Assembly (NCBI GenBank): GCA_963777755.1
Contig: CAVZSC010000007.1
Location: forward strand, 106,811-170,810
DNA from: DATFWC01 sp963777755
Lineage (GTDB): Bacteria > Pseudomonadota > Alphaproteobacteria > Rhizobiales > Xanthobacteraceae
DNA length: 64,000 nucleotides
Direction: 5' to 3'
The notes beneath the pieces are model-generated. The model was not told the DNA's origin. It did no database searches and worked only from the letters and a program-made list of their open reading frames with translations. Positions 9,472-17,438 of this stretch are shown piece by piece. A program made the position numbers and the translations under genes. The stretch's first letter is position 1; each line of letters begins with the position of its first letter.

Positions 9472-10350
9472 TCACCGGGCAACGCGCATGCGCTGGCCGA
9501 CCGTCACCATGGCGGCAACTGCGACGAGGAAGAAGACCGTCTCGAGATCGAGCGTCTCGCCGTTGACCGGCACGGCGAGCGCGGCGATGACGAACGGCTG
9601 GAGGAGCTGGACCTGGCTCACGCGCGCGATCCCGCCGATGGCGAGCCCGGCATTCCAGAGAAAGAAGCCGATGAACTGGCTGAACAGGCCCACATAGGCG
9701 AGCGCCACCCAGGCCGCTCCCGGGACCGCCGCGACGTCGGCCGGCCACGTCGCCAGCACGCCGACGAGAGCGAGCGGCAGGCACATCACCACCTCCCAGG
9801 AGATCACCTCCCAGCCCGGCATGCCGATCGCGAGCCGTCCCGAGTAGACGTAGCCGACCGCCGCCGTGATGACCGACCCGATGAGCAAGAGGTCGCCGAT
9901 GGCCAGCGGGCCGCCACCGTTGCGCTTCAGCGCAAAGGCGACAACCAGCCCGGTGCCGGCGAGACTGGCGAGCCAGAACCCGAGGCTCGGGCGTTCGCCG
10001 GCAAACAGCGCGGCCGCCGCGGCGGTCGCCAGCGGCAAGAGGCCGAGAATGACCCCGCCATGCGCGGCAGGCACGACCGCCATGGCGAGGGTCGACAGCA
10101 GCGGAAAGCCGATGATGACCCCCGCACCACCGATCGCCAACGCTGTCCAATCCGCGCGCGGCGGGAGACGCCGCCGCAAGACGAGCAGCACGATGAGCGC
10201 GGCCAGCCCGGCGATGGCCGCCCGCGCCGCCGTGAGGAAAACGGGATCGAGCGACATCACGGCGAGCCGCGCCGCCGGCAACGTGCCGCCGAACATCACG
10301 ATGCCGACGAAGCCGAGCAGCAGGCCGAGGTTTTCGCGGCGATGGAGCAT
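9472..10350 (-). CDS. EamA/DMT family transporter
   Basis: 292 residues, almost entirely hydrophobic, with about ten predicted membrane helices in two homologous halves (first: GFVGIVMFGGTLPAARLAV; second: AWVALAYVGLFSQFIGFFLWN). This fits the drug/metabolite transporter superfamily of inner-membrane exporters. The second half starts around residue 150 and has the usual internal duplication. The substrate is unknown. The start ATG 10348-10350 lacks a good ribosome site. It is divergent from the Bug receptor gene across 118 bases that should hold both promoters. Confidence 0.85.
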   Translation of the reverse strand: MLHRRENLGLLLGFVGIVMFGGTLPAARLAVMSLDPVFLTAARAAIAGLAALIVLLVLRRRLPPRADWTALAIGGAGVIIGFPLLSTLAMAVVPAAHGGVILGLLPLATAAAAALFAGERPSLGFWLASLAGTGLVVAFALKRNGGGPLAIGDLLLIGSVITAAVGYVYSGRLAIGMPGWEVISWEVVMCLPLALVGVLATWPADVAAVPGAAWVALAYVGLFSQFIGFFLWNAGLAIGGIARVSQVQLLQPFVIAALAVPVNGETLDLETVFFLVAVAAMVTVGQRMRVAR

Positions 10351-10468
10351 GGGGGCGGAGCGGAGATCAAATCACGCGCGAGGGATACAGAGGCTCGCTG
10401 CCTACCATGCCGGCACTTCGTGCGGTAAGGTGGTCGACAACTACGTGACAGAAACCGGAGAATTCATC

Positions 10469-11440
10469 TTGTTGAAGCGCTTCAATCGGTCGGCCATCGT
10501 CGCCGCCGTCGTTTTGCTTGCGGGAGCCTCCGCTGCGGCAGCCCAGTCCTATCCGGACCGGCCGGTCAAGCTGATCGTGCCGTTCGCGGCGGGCGGGCCG
10601 ATGGACACCATGGCGCGGTTCGTCGGGCTGAAGCTGCAGGCGAGCCTCGGGCAACCCGTTGTGGTGGAGAACCGCGCCGGCGCGGGCGGGGCGCTCGGCT
10701 CGAAGGCAGTGGTGACGGCGGATGCGGACGGCTACACCCTGCTGTGGGGATCGTCGGGCACGATCTCGATCCTGCCCGAGCTCAACAAGAAGCTCGACTA
10801 CGATCCGAAGACGCTGGCACCGGTCGCGCTGGTGTCGCTCCTGCCGCACGTGTTCGTGGTGCCGCCCGCGGTGCCGGCCAAGACCGTGCAGGAGTTCGTC
10901 GCCTACGCGAAGGCCAATCCGGGCAAGCTCAATTTCGGCGCTTCGCTCGGCACGCCGCCGCACCTGATGGGTGCCCTGTTCCGGCATCTGGCCGGGCTCG
11001 ACATCACCTTCATCCCGTACAAGGGAGCGGCGCCGTCGATCGCCGACATGATGGGCGGCGTAACCCAGATGCAGTTCGACGCGCTGACCACGCTCTATCC
11101 GCTGATCGCCGACGGCAAGCTGCGGGCGCTGGCTGTCACCAGCGCCGCCCGTTGGCCGGCGCTGCCCGACGTGCCGACGATGATCGAGAGCGGCTTTCCG
11201 GCCTTCCCGCAGAACGCCTGGTCGGGCGTGCTGGCGCCGGCCGGGACGCCGGCCAGCATCGTCAGCCGGCTCAACGCCGTCATCAACGACGGGCTGAAGA
11301 CACAAGACGCGCAGGCGAGTCTCGCGAAGCTCAGCGCGCTGACGCAGCCGGGCTCGCCCCAGGACTTCGCCGCCTTCATGGCCGACCAGGCGCCAAAATG
11401 GGCGGAGCTGGTGCGCATATCGGGCGCGAGCATCGAGTAA
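10469..11440 (+). CDS. Bug-family (TctC-like) solute-binding protein
   Basis: 323 residues from TTG 10469, which has CGGAG eight bases upstream; a second TTG follows directly. Signal peptide: KR, a hydrophobic run AIVAAVVLLAGASAAAAQ, and cleavage before SYPDRP. The mature protein has the family landmarks YPDRPVKLIVPFAAGG, VVENRAGAGG and the closing domain with PDVPTMIES. These periplasmic receptors bind carboxylates or related small molecules and usually feed tripartite tricarboxylate (TctAB) transporters, but no membrane partner gene lies nearby, so it is an orphan here. It ends before a strong hairpin shared with rnpB. Confidence 0.88.
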   Translation: MLKRFNRSAIVAAVVLLAGASAAAAQSYPDRPVKLIVPFAAGGPMDTMARFVGLKLQASLGQPVVVENRAGAGGALGSKAVVTADADGYTLLWGSSGTISILPELNKKLDYDPKTLAPVALVSLLPHVFVVPPAVPAKTVQEFVAYAKANPGKLNFGASLGTPPHLMGALFRHLAGLDITFIPYKGAAPSIADMMGGVTQMQFDALTTLYPLIADGKLRALAVTSAARWPALPDVPTMIESGFPAFPQNAWSGVLAPAGTPASIVSRLNAVINDGLKTQDAQASLAKLSALTQPGSPQDFAAFMADQAPKWAELVRISGASIE

Positions 11441-11454
11441 TCCGACGACATGGT

Positions 11455-11484
11455 GGGGGCCCGGCGGTTTCCCGCCGAGCCCCC
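11455..11484. terminator. hairpin terminator between convergent genes
   Basis: GGGGGCCCGGCGG pairs with CCGCCGAGCCCCC around a TTTC loop and is followed by TTAG. It separates the 3' end of the Bug gene from the 3' end of rnpB, which converge here, and probably stops both. Confidence 0.65.
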
Positions 11485-11491
11485 TTAGCAT

Positions 11492-11895
11492 ATCAGCCGG
11501 CCTGTAAGCCGGGTTCTGTAGGGTGGAGGCTCGCGCCCCCACGTGACGGCCATTCCTCTCGACGCTCGGTTGCCCGGCGCCTCAAGCAACCTACCCGGGC
11601 GGCTGGTCCGGACAGACTGGTTCGGCTTTCGCCGCCCCGCGCCGCCCCTATTCGGTCTTGCTCCCGGTGGGGTTTGCCGTGCCGCTTCCGTTGCCGGACG
11701 CGCGGTGCGCTCTTACCGCACCTTTTCACCCTTACCGCGCCTCCGAAGGAGGCGCCGGCGGTCTCATTCTCTGTGGCACTTTCCCTGGGGTCGCCCCCGC
11801 CGGACGTTATCCGGCACCGTTCGTCCGTGGAGCCCGGACTTTCCTCCCCGGCGGCCTTTCGGCCGTTGCCGGGACGGCCGTCCGGCCGACTGACA
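11492..11895 (-). ncRNA. rnpB: RNase P RNA, bacterial type A
   Basis: The catalytic RNA that trims the 5' leader from pre-tRNAs. On the minus strand the conserved 5' block GAGGAAAGTCCGGGCTCCAC is read from about 11846, just after the P1/P2 region that begins near 11895 with GTCGGCCGGACGG. The 3' end carries the universal ACAGAACCCGGCTTA followed by the closing P1 strand. The length of about 400 nt and the many GC-rich stems fit. Exact ends are estimated from the P1 pairing. The region has several spurious open frames because it has few stops, but none is a gene. Confidence 0.93.
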
Positions 11896-12017
11896 CCCTT
11901 GAGATGGGACCAGCGCGGGCCGCAGGTCAAGGGTCGAGGCTGGAATTGGCATGGAAATTGGTTGCCAAGGCCTTGGCGAACATGGAGCATGACGGGTCGA
12001 CGGCACGAGGTGGGGTG

Positions 12018-12719
12018 ATGAGCGATTTCGAGGACCATTGCTGGAAGGACGTGATTTCGCCGGACGTCCTGAAGATCTACGACCAGTACGAGCGCAGGAC
12101 CTTCGTCGGCCCGGCGCCGGCGCTGATCGCGATCGATCTCTACGAGCTCGTCTACCAGGGCGGCAATCGCCCGGTGATCGACATCGTCGACCAGCACCCG
12201 AGCACGTGCGGCGAATACGCCTGGGGCGCGATCGAGCCGACCAAGAAGCTGTTCACGGCGGCGCGCGCGGCCGGGCTGCCGGTGTTCTACTCCACCAACG
12301 ACGTGCGCGCGGCGAGCCGCCCGACCGCGATCCGGGCCACCAAGCGCCGGCCGTCGCCGAAGGATCTCGAGCACTACGCCATCCGTCCCGAGTTCAAGCC
12401 GCAGATCGGCGACGTGGTGATCACCAAGCAGCGCGCCAGCATCTTCTTCGGCACGCCGCTCACCGCGCATCTCACCCAGCTCGGCATCCGCACCGTCGTC
12501 ATCTGCGGCGAGAGCACCTCGGGCTGCGTGCGCGCCTCCGCGGTCGATGCCTATTCGCTCGGCTATCACGTCGTGCTGGTGGAGGAATGCTGCTTCGACC
12601 GCAGCCTGCTGTCGCACAAGGTCAACCTGTTCGACATGCATCACAAATACGCGGACGTCATGCGGCTGCACGAGGTGGTGGCGCATCTCGAAGGCCAGAC
12701 CGTGCGCAAGGCGAGCTGA
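12018..12719 (+). CDS. isochorismatase-family cysteine hydrolase
   Basis: 233 residues. The fold's catalytic triad can be placed: Asp in ALIAIDLYELV, Lys in VVITKQRASIFFGT, and Cys in CGESTSGCVRASAVDAYSLGY. Relatives hydrolyse N-carbamoyl compounds, nicotinamide or isochorismate; the long N-terminal part and TSGCVRASA resemble N-carbamoylsarcosine amidase-like members. ATG 12018 has GAGG seven bases upstream. It is followed on the same strand by a deacetylase-like enzyme and an ABC importer, suggesting uptake and hydrolysis of an amide- or ureide-type nitrogen compound. The specific substrate is inference. Confidence 0.85.
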   Translation: MSDFEDHCWKDVISPDVLKIYDQYERRTFVGPAPALIAIDLYELVYQGGNRPVIDIVDQHPSTCGEYAWGAIEPTKKLFTAARAAGLPVFYSTNDVRAASRPTAIRATKRRPSPKDLEHYAIRPEFKPQIGDVVITKQRASIFFGTPLTAHLTQLGIRTVVICGESTSGCVRASAVDAYSLGYHVVLVEECCFDRSLLSHKVNLFDMHHKYADVMRLHEVVAHLEGQTVRKAS

Positions 12720-12724
12720 CGCCG

Positions 12725-12826
12725 CAGGGTGGGCATCGGCGCAAGGCACGACCGGTCCGCGTGGGCAAATCGCCGAAGCGCCGTGCCCACGCGGGAATCA
12801 TGCACAGGCGATTTTGCCCACCCTAC
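12725..12826. repeat. dispersed palindromic repeat, GGTGGGCA type, copy 1
   Basis: It begins CAGGGTGGGCA and ends TTTTGCCCACCCTAC, with an inner pair GTCCGCGTGGGCAA and GTGCCCACGCGGGA. A second copy of the same layout is at 46771-46875. It fills the gap between the isochorismatase and deacetylase genes, so it may affect their joint transcription. Confidence 0.85.
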
Positions 12827-12849
12827 ACGCCACGCAGTGAGGCATCCCC

Positions 12850-13752
12850 ATGAAGCCCGCCCCCTATGGTCCGTTTCCCTATTCGCCCATCATCAGCCGG
12901 CCGCGCCTCGCCTGGCCCGACGGCGCCCGGCTCGCGCTGTGGGTGATCCCCAACATCGAGTTCTTCTCGCTCGAGGAGAAGGTACCGGCCGGCTCGGGCG
13001 GCACCGGGGCGCCGGTGCCTGACGTTCCGGCGTGGTCGGCGCGCGACTACGGCAACCGGGTCGGCGTGTTCCGCCTGATGGAGGCGCTCGACCGCTACGG
13101 TATCCGCGCGACCGTCGCGCTCAACAGCGACGTGTGCGACATGCACCCGCAGATCATCGCCGAAGGCCGCAAGCGCCGGTGGGAATGGATGGGGCACAAC
13201 GAGAGCAATACGCGCCGGCTCAATGCGCTCGCCCCGGGCGAGGAGCCGCGCGTCATCCGCAGCGCGCTGTCGACGATCGAGCGCGCGAGCGGAACGCGCC
13301 CGGTCGGCTGGCTCGGCTCGGGCCTGCAGGAGACCTGGGACACGCTCGACATCCTGGCGGCCGAAGGCTGCGAATACGTGTGCGACTGGACCAACGACGA
13401 TCAACCCTACCTGATGAATCTCGAGGGCGGGCGACGCCTCGTCTCGGTGCCGTACAGCCACGAGATCAACGACAAGCCGGCGTTCGAGCGCCAGCTTCGC
13501 ACCGCCGCCGAGTTCCACGAGATGATCTGCCGCCAGTTCGACGTGCTCTACCGCGAGGGCGCGCAATCGGGGCGCGTGATGGCGATCGCCCTGCACCCCT
13601 ATCTCACCGGCGTGCCGCACCGCATCGACGCCTTCGACGCGGCGCTCGCCTATATCTGCCGGCACAAACACGTGTGGCTCGCAACGGGAAGCGAAATCGC
13701 CAGGCACTATGTCGCGCAGGCGCAGACGCAGCCCGGCCTGGCCGCCGAGTAG
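12850..13752 (+). CDS. polysaccharide deacetylase family protein (allantoinase-like)
   Basis: 300 residues of the NodB-fold carbohydrate esterase 4 superfamily, in the branch that includes PuuE-type allantoinases. Visible landmarks are ALNSDVCDMHP, the MGHNESNTRRL block that replaces the usual HxxxH metal motif, GWLGSGLQETWDT, and the late VMAIALHPYLTGVPHR. No signal peptide, so cytoplasmic hydrolysis of a C-N bond is more likely than work on cell-wall glycans. GTGAGG lies just upstream of ATG 12850. It sits ten bases before an ABC receptor gene, and the context suggests breakdown of the imported substrate. Confidence 0.85.
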   Translation: MKPAPYGPFPYSPIISRPRLAWPDGARLALWVIPNIEFFSLEEKVPAGSGGTGAPVPDVPAWSARDYGNRVGVFRLMEALDRYGIRATVALNSDVCDMHPQIIAEGRKRRWEWMGHNESNTRRLNALAPGEEPRVIRSALSTIERASGTRPVGWLGSGLQETWDTLDILAAEGCEYVCDWTNDDQPYLMNLEGGRRLVSVPYSHEINDKPAFERQLRTAAEFHEMICRQFDVLYREGAQSGRVMAIALHPYLTGVPHRIDAFDAALAYICRHKHVWLATGSEIARHYVAQAQTQPGLAAE

Positions 13753-13761
13753 GAGAGCACA

Positions 13762-14742
13762 ATGAACATGCATGCATCGTCCCGGACCGTTGCGGCTGCG
13801 TTGGCGCTTTGCGCCGCGAGCCTCGTTGCGCCGCCGACGCGAGCGGCGGACAACGTGACGATCGGCACCGTCGGCTCGGCGTCCGCCAACCTGTGGCCGG
13901 TGTTCATCGGCATCAACAAGGGGTTCTTCGCGGCCGAGAATCTCAACGTCGATCTCTATTTCGTGCAGTCGAGCGCGAACCTGGTGCAGCAGCTCACCGC
14001 CGGCTCGGTCAACATCGCCATGTCGACCGGCCTGGTGGACCCGATCCGCGCCATCGACCAGGGCGCGCCGATCGCCATCGTGCGCTTCGAGGTGCAGGCG
14101 CCGCCCTATGCGCTGCTGGCGAAGCCGGCGATCAAGACGCTGGCCGGGCTCAAGGGCAAGACCATCTCGCTCGGCGGCCCGAAGGACATCACCCGCATCT
14201 ACGTGGAGCGCATGCTCAGCCCGCACGGGGTGAAGCCGGGCGAGTTCGACATGGTGTTCGCCGGCGCCACCACGGCGCGCGCCTCGGCGCTGCAATCGGG
14301 CGCGGTCGACGCCGCGATCCTGCTGCCGCCCTTCAATTTCCACGCCACTGCGGCGGGCTTCAACGAGCTCGGGCTCACCATCGACTACGCGAAGGAGCTG
14401 CCGTTTTCCGGCACGGTGATCAATCGCAGCTGGGCGGCGGCGAACCAGGCGGTGCTGGGGCGGCTGCTCAAGGCGCACACGGCAAGCGTCGCCTGGTTCT
14501 ACGACGAACGCAATCGCGACGAGGCGGTGAAGATGATGGCGGCGGCGAGCCGCATCAAGGTCGAGGACGTGGAAAAGGCCTACGACTTCTTCCGCAACGG
14601 CGCCTATTTCGAGCGCAGCGGCACGATCTCGCGCGGCAAGCTGGGCGCGCTCCTGGAAGCGCTCAAGACGCTGGGCGATGTCCAGGCGGCCACCAACCTC
14701 GAGCGCTTCTTCCTCGCCGGCGTCGCACAGCTGAGCGACTAG
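13762..14742 (+). CDS. ABC transporter substrate-binding protein (NitT/TauT type), first of two
   Basis: 326 residues. The signal peptide ends near PPTRAADN. The mature part is a periplasmic binding protein type 2 fold of the SsuA/TauA/ThiY kind: IGTVGSASANLWPVFIGINK, LVDPIRAIDQGAPIAIVRFE, and LKGKTISLGG. GGAGAG lies six bases before the ATG. It is strikingly similar to the next gene along its whole length (blocks such as EVQAPPYALLAK are identical), so the pair arose by tandem duplication and may bind different ligands for one permease/ATPase. Confidence 0.88.
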   Translation: MNMHASSRTVAAALALCAASLVAPPTRAADNVTIGTVGSASANLWPVFIGINKGFFAAENLNVDLYFVQSSANLVQQLTAGSVNIAMSTGLVDPIRAIDQGAPIAIVRFEVQAPPYALLAKPAIKTLAGLKGKTISLGGPKDITRIYVERMLSPHGVKPGEFDMVFAGATTARASALQSGAVDAAILLPPFNFHATAAGFNELGLTIDYAKELPFSGTVINRSWAAANQAVLGRLLKAHTASVAWFYDERNRDEAVKMMAAASRIKVEDVEKAYDFFRNGAYFERSGTISRGKLGALLEALKTLGDVQAATNLERFFLAGVAQLSD

Positions 14743-14767
14743 GCGACGTCAGGATATGGGGGCCGTC

Positions 14768-15745
14768 ATGGGCACGCACCGGTTTCGCGTCATCGCAAGC
14801 ACGCTGCTGCTCGCCCTGCTCGTCATCCCTCCCCTCCCCGCGCGCGGCGCCGACACCGTCCTGGTCGGCTCGGTCGGCTCGACCTCCGCCAACGCCTGGC
14901 CGCTCTATATCGGCATGCGCAAGGGTTTTTTCGCGGCCGAAGACATCGTGGTCGACACCGTGTTCGCCCAGTCGAATGCGTCGGTGATCCAGCAGCTCGC
15001 CGCCGGCTCCACCAACGTCGCGACCAACGCCGGCCTGGTTGATCCGATCCGGGCGATCGAGAAGGGCGCGCCGCTCGCGATCGTCCGCATCGAGGTGCAG
15101 GCCCCGCCCTATGCGCTGCTGGCGAAGCGCGACATCAAGAGCATCAAGGATCTCGCGGGCAAGACCATCATCGTCGGCGGGGCCAAGGACATCACCCGCA
15201 TCTTCGTCGACCGCATGCTGGCACCGAGCGGCGTCAAGGCTCCGGCGTTCGACTACGTGTTCGCCGGCGCCACCAACGCGCGGTTCTCGGCGCTGCAATC
15301 GGGGGCGGTCGATGCGGCGCTGCTCACGCCGCCGTTCAATTTCTACGCCGAATCCGCAGGCTTCACCAATCTCGGCTTCACCTTCGACTACCTGCCCGAC
15401 ATGCCGTTCGCCGGCGTCGCCATGAACCGCACCTGGGCAACCGCCAACCCGAAGCTCGCGCAGCGCTTCCTCACCGCCCTCGTCAAGAGCGTCGGGTGGT
15501 TCTACGACGAGAAGAACCGCACGGACGCCGTCGGCCTGTTGGTCGAGGTGAGCAAGCTCAAGCCGGAGGACGTCGACAGGGCGTACGATTTCCTGCGCCA
15601 CAAGACCCTGTTCGAGCCGACCGGCAAGCTGTCGCGGGCGAAGCTCGCCAAGGTGGTCGACGCGTTGCGCGAGCTCGGCGACATCCCGGCCGATTTCGCC
15701 GTCGAGCGCCTGTTCCTTCCCGGCGTCACCCAGTTTGCCGATTAG
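14768..15745 (+). CDS. ABC transporter substrate-binding protein (NitT/TauT type), second of two
   Basis: 325 residues from ATG 14768, which has GGGGG five to six bases upstream; ATG 14756 is an in-frame alternative. Signal peptide: LLLALLVIPPLPARGAD. Same fold and landmarks as the preceding gene: VGSTSANAWPLYIGMRKGFF, GLVDPIRAIEKGAPLAIVRI, FAGATNARFSALQSGAVDAA. Periplasmic receptor for the permease and ATPase that follow. Its stop overlaps the first base of a palindromic repeat. Confidence 0.87.
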   Translation: MGTHRFRVIASTLLLALLVIPPLPARGADTVLVGSVGSTSANAWPLYIGMRKGFFAAEDIVVDTVFAQSNASVIQQLAAGSTNVATNAGLVDPIRAIEKGAPLAIVRIEVQAPPYALLAKRDIKSIKDLAGKTIIVGGAKDITRIFVDRMLAPSGVKAPAFDYVFAGATNARFSALQSGAVDAALLTPPFNFYAESAGFTNLGFTFDYLPDMPFAGVAMNRTWATANPKLAQRFLTALVKSVGWFYDEKNRTDAVGLLVEVSKLKPEDVDRAYDFLRHKTLFEPTGKLSRAKLAKVVDALRELGDIPADFAVERLFLPGVTQFAD

Positions 15746-15793
15746 CGCATGTCCCGGAAAAGTGGGAACCGGTTTTCCGACAAGGACATGCGC
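15745..15793. repeat. short palindromic repeat overlapping a gene start
   Basis: GCGCATGTCC (15745-15754) is mirrored by GGACATGCGC (15784-15793), with an inner pair CGGAAAA and TTTTCCG. This matches a repeat widely scattered in genomes of this group, from memory. It spans the gap between receptor and permease and supplies two possible ATG codons for the permease. Confidence 0.85.
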
Positions 15794-16588
15794 AAAATCA
15801 TGGAAGCGAATTCCGCCGTGGCTTCCCTGTGGCGCAGCCTCTCGTCCCGCAATCTGGCCGGCACGCTGTCGGTCGTAGGCGGCCTCGCCCTGTGGGAGCT
15901 CGTGAGCCGCCTCCTCGTCGCCAATGCGCTGTTCCTCGCCGCACCGACGCAGATCGTCCAGGCGATCTGGGTGCTGACCCTGTCGGGCGAGATGGAGCGG
16001 CACATCGTCATCAGCGGGATCGAGTTCGCGCTCGGCTACGCGATCGCCAGCGTGATCGGCGTCGTGCTCGGCTTCGGCATGGCCAACAACGCGACGGTCA
16101 AGCAGGCCCTGCAGCCGTGGATCTCCGGCCTCTATGCGACACCGACCATCGCGCTCGCGCCGCTGTTCATCCTCTGGCTCGGCATCGGCATCTGGTCGAA
16201 GGTGCTGGTGGTGATCTTCCTCGTGCTGTTTCCCGTCACCATCAATACCGAGGCGGGCCTGCGCACCACCAGCGAGCGGCTGATCGAGATGCTGCGCTCG
16301 TTCGGCGCGAGCCCGCGCCAGATCTTCTTCAAGGTGTCGCTGCCGTCCGCCATGCCGTTCATCCTGGCCGGGCTCAAGCTCGGCATCGGCCGCGGCCTGA
16401 TCGGCGTCGTGGTGGCGGAGCTGTTCGGCTCGCGCGCCGGCCTCGGGCGGTTGATCAGCCAGTCGGCCGACGCCTTCAACATGCCGGAGCTGTTCGCCGG
16501 CGTCGTGGTGCTCGCGGTTGCGGGCATCGCGATGACGGCGGGCTTCACCGTGCTCGAACGCAAGCTGGTGCCATGGACGAGAGATTAG
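15749..16588 (+). CDS. ABC transporter permease (NitT/TauT type)
   Basis: Up to 279 residues, with about six membrane helices and the EAA loop in the form MLRSFGASPRQIFFKVSLPSAMPF that contacts the ATPase. Inner-membrane channel for the two receptors upstream. The start is uncertain: ATG 15749 and ATG 15788 both lie in a palindromic repeat, and ATG 15800 just after it begins MEANSAVASL; none has a well-spaced ribosome site, though AAGGA lies at 15782-15786. The first 13-17 residues of the long form may therefore not be native. Confidence 0.85.
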   Translation: MSRKSGNRFSDKDMRKIMEANSAVASLWRSLSSRNLAGTLSVVGGLALWELVSRLLVANALFLAAPTQIVQAIWVLTLSGEMERHIVISGIEFALGYAIASVIGVVLGFGMANNATVKQALQPWISGLYATPTIALAPLFILWLGIGIWSKVLVVIFLVLFPVTINTEAGLRTTSERLIEMLRSFGASPRQIFFKVSLPSAMPFILAGLKLGIGRGLIGVVVAELFGSRAGLGRLISQSADAFNMPELFAGVVVLAVAGIAMTAGFTVLERKLVPWTRD

Positions 16589-16590
16589 CC

Positions 16591-17367
16591 ATGGTGGCCA
16601 AGCTCGAAGTCGTCGGTCTCACCAAGTCGTTCGGCGACCTCGAGGTGCTGCGCGCAATCGGTCTCGAGGTCGAGCGCGGCGCGTTCATCGCGGTGGTCGG
16701 GCCGAGCGGCTGCGGCAAGACCACGTTCCTGCGCATCATCGCCGGCCTCGAGCCGGCGAGCGCCGGCGAGGTGCGGCTCGACGGGCGCGTGGTGCGGGCG
16801 CCCGGCGGCGACCGCGGCTTCGTGTTCCAGTCGGACAATCTGCTGCCATGGCGCACCGTGCTGGCGAACGCCATGATCGGTCCGGAAGTGGCGGGCCGCA
16901 CCGGCGAGACCGAGCGCCGACGCACCCTCGACCTGCTCAAGCTGGTCGGGCTCGACGGCTTCGAGCACTACTATCCGCGCCAGCTCTCGGGCGGCATGCG
17001 GCAGCGGGTCAATCTCGCCCGCGCGCTTGCCATCGATCCCGAAATCCTGCTGATGGATGAGCCGTTCTCGGCGCTCGACGCGCAGACCCGCGAGATCATG
17101 CAGACCGAGTTGATGCGCATCTGGGAGCAGGGGCGCAAGACCGTGCTGTTCGTCACCCACCAGATCGACGAGGCGGTGTTCCTGTCCGACCGGGTGCTGG
17201 TGTTCGCGCGCCGCCCCGGCCGCCTGCAGGAGACCGTCGAGATCGCGCTGCCGCGGCCGCGCTCGCTCGCGGTCAAGCGCACGGGCGAGTTCGTGCGCAC
17301 CGTCGACCACATCTGGCGCCTGATCGAGGACGACGTGCGCGCCAGCGTAATCGAGGAGCGGGGGTAG
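16591..17367 (+). CDS. ABC transporter ATPase (NitT/TauT type)
   Basis: 258 residues with all nucleotide-binding motifs: Walker A GPSGCGKTT, Q-loop in FVFQSDN, signature LSGGMRQR, Walker B ILLMDEPFSALD, and switch His in FVTHQIDEA. It energises the preceding permease. ATG 16591 has GAGAG about seven bases upstream; ATG 16573, overlapping the permease end, is an alternative adding MDERLA. This is the last gene of the operon-like set, and a palindromic repeat follows its stop. Confidence 0.9.
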   Translation: MVAKLEVVGLTKSFGDLEVLRAIGLEVERGAFIAVVGPSGCGKTTFLRIIAGLEPASAGEVRLDGRVVRAPGGDRGFVFQSDNLLPWRTVLANAMIGPEVAGRTGETERRRTLDLLKLVGLDGFEHYYPRQLSGGMRQRVNLARALAIDPEILLMDEPFSALDAQTREIMQTELMRIWEQGRKTVLFVTHQIDEAVFLSDRVLVFARRPGRLQETVEIALPRPRSLAVKRTGEFVRTVDHIWRLIEDDVRASVIEERG

Positions 17368-17368
17368 C

Positions 17369-17438
17369 TGTAGCCCGCATGGAGTGCGGGGACGGGCCTC
17401 GACGTCGGCACCGCCGCCCGGGATTGCATCCGGGCTAC
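17369..17438. repeat. palindromic repeat after the ABC operon
   Basis: GTAGCCCGCAT near the left end pairs with the right-hand ATTGCATCCGGGCTAC, separated by GC-rich sequence. It lies between convergent genes and touches the 3' end of the next one, so it may act as a bidirectional terminator. Confidence 0.7.

Noticed and set aside
11543..12006. Several open frames in the rnpB region
   Set aside because: They follow RNase P RNA structure rather than protein sequence; the RNA's conserved blocks are unmistakable.
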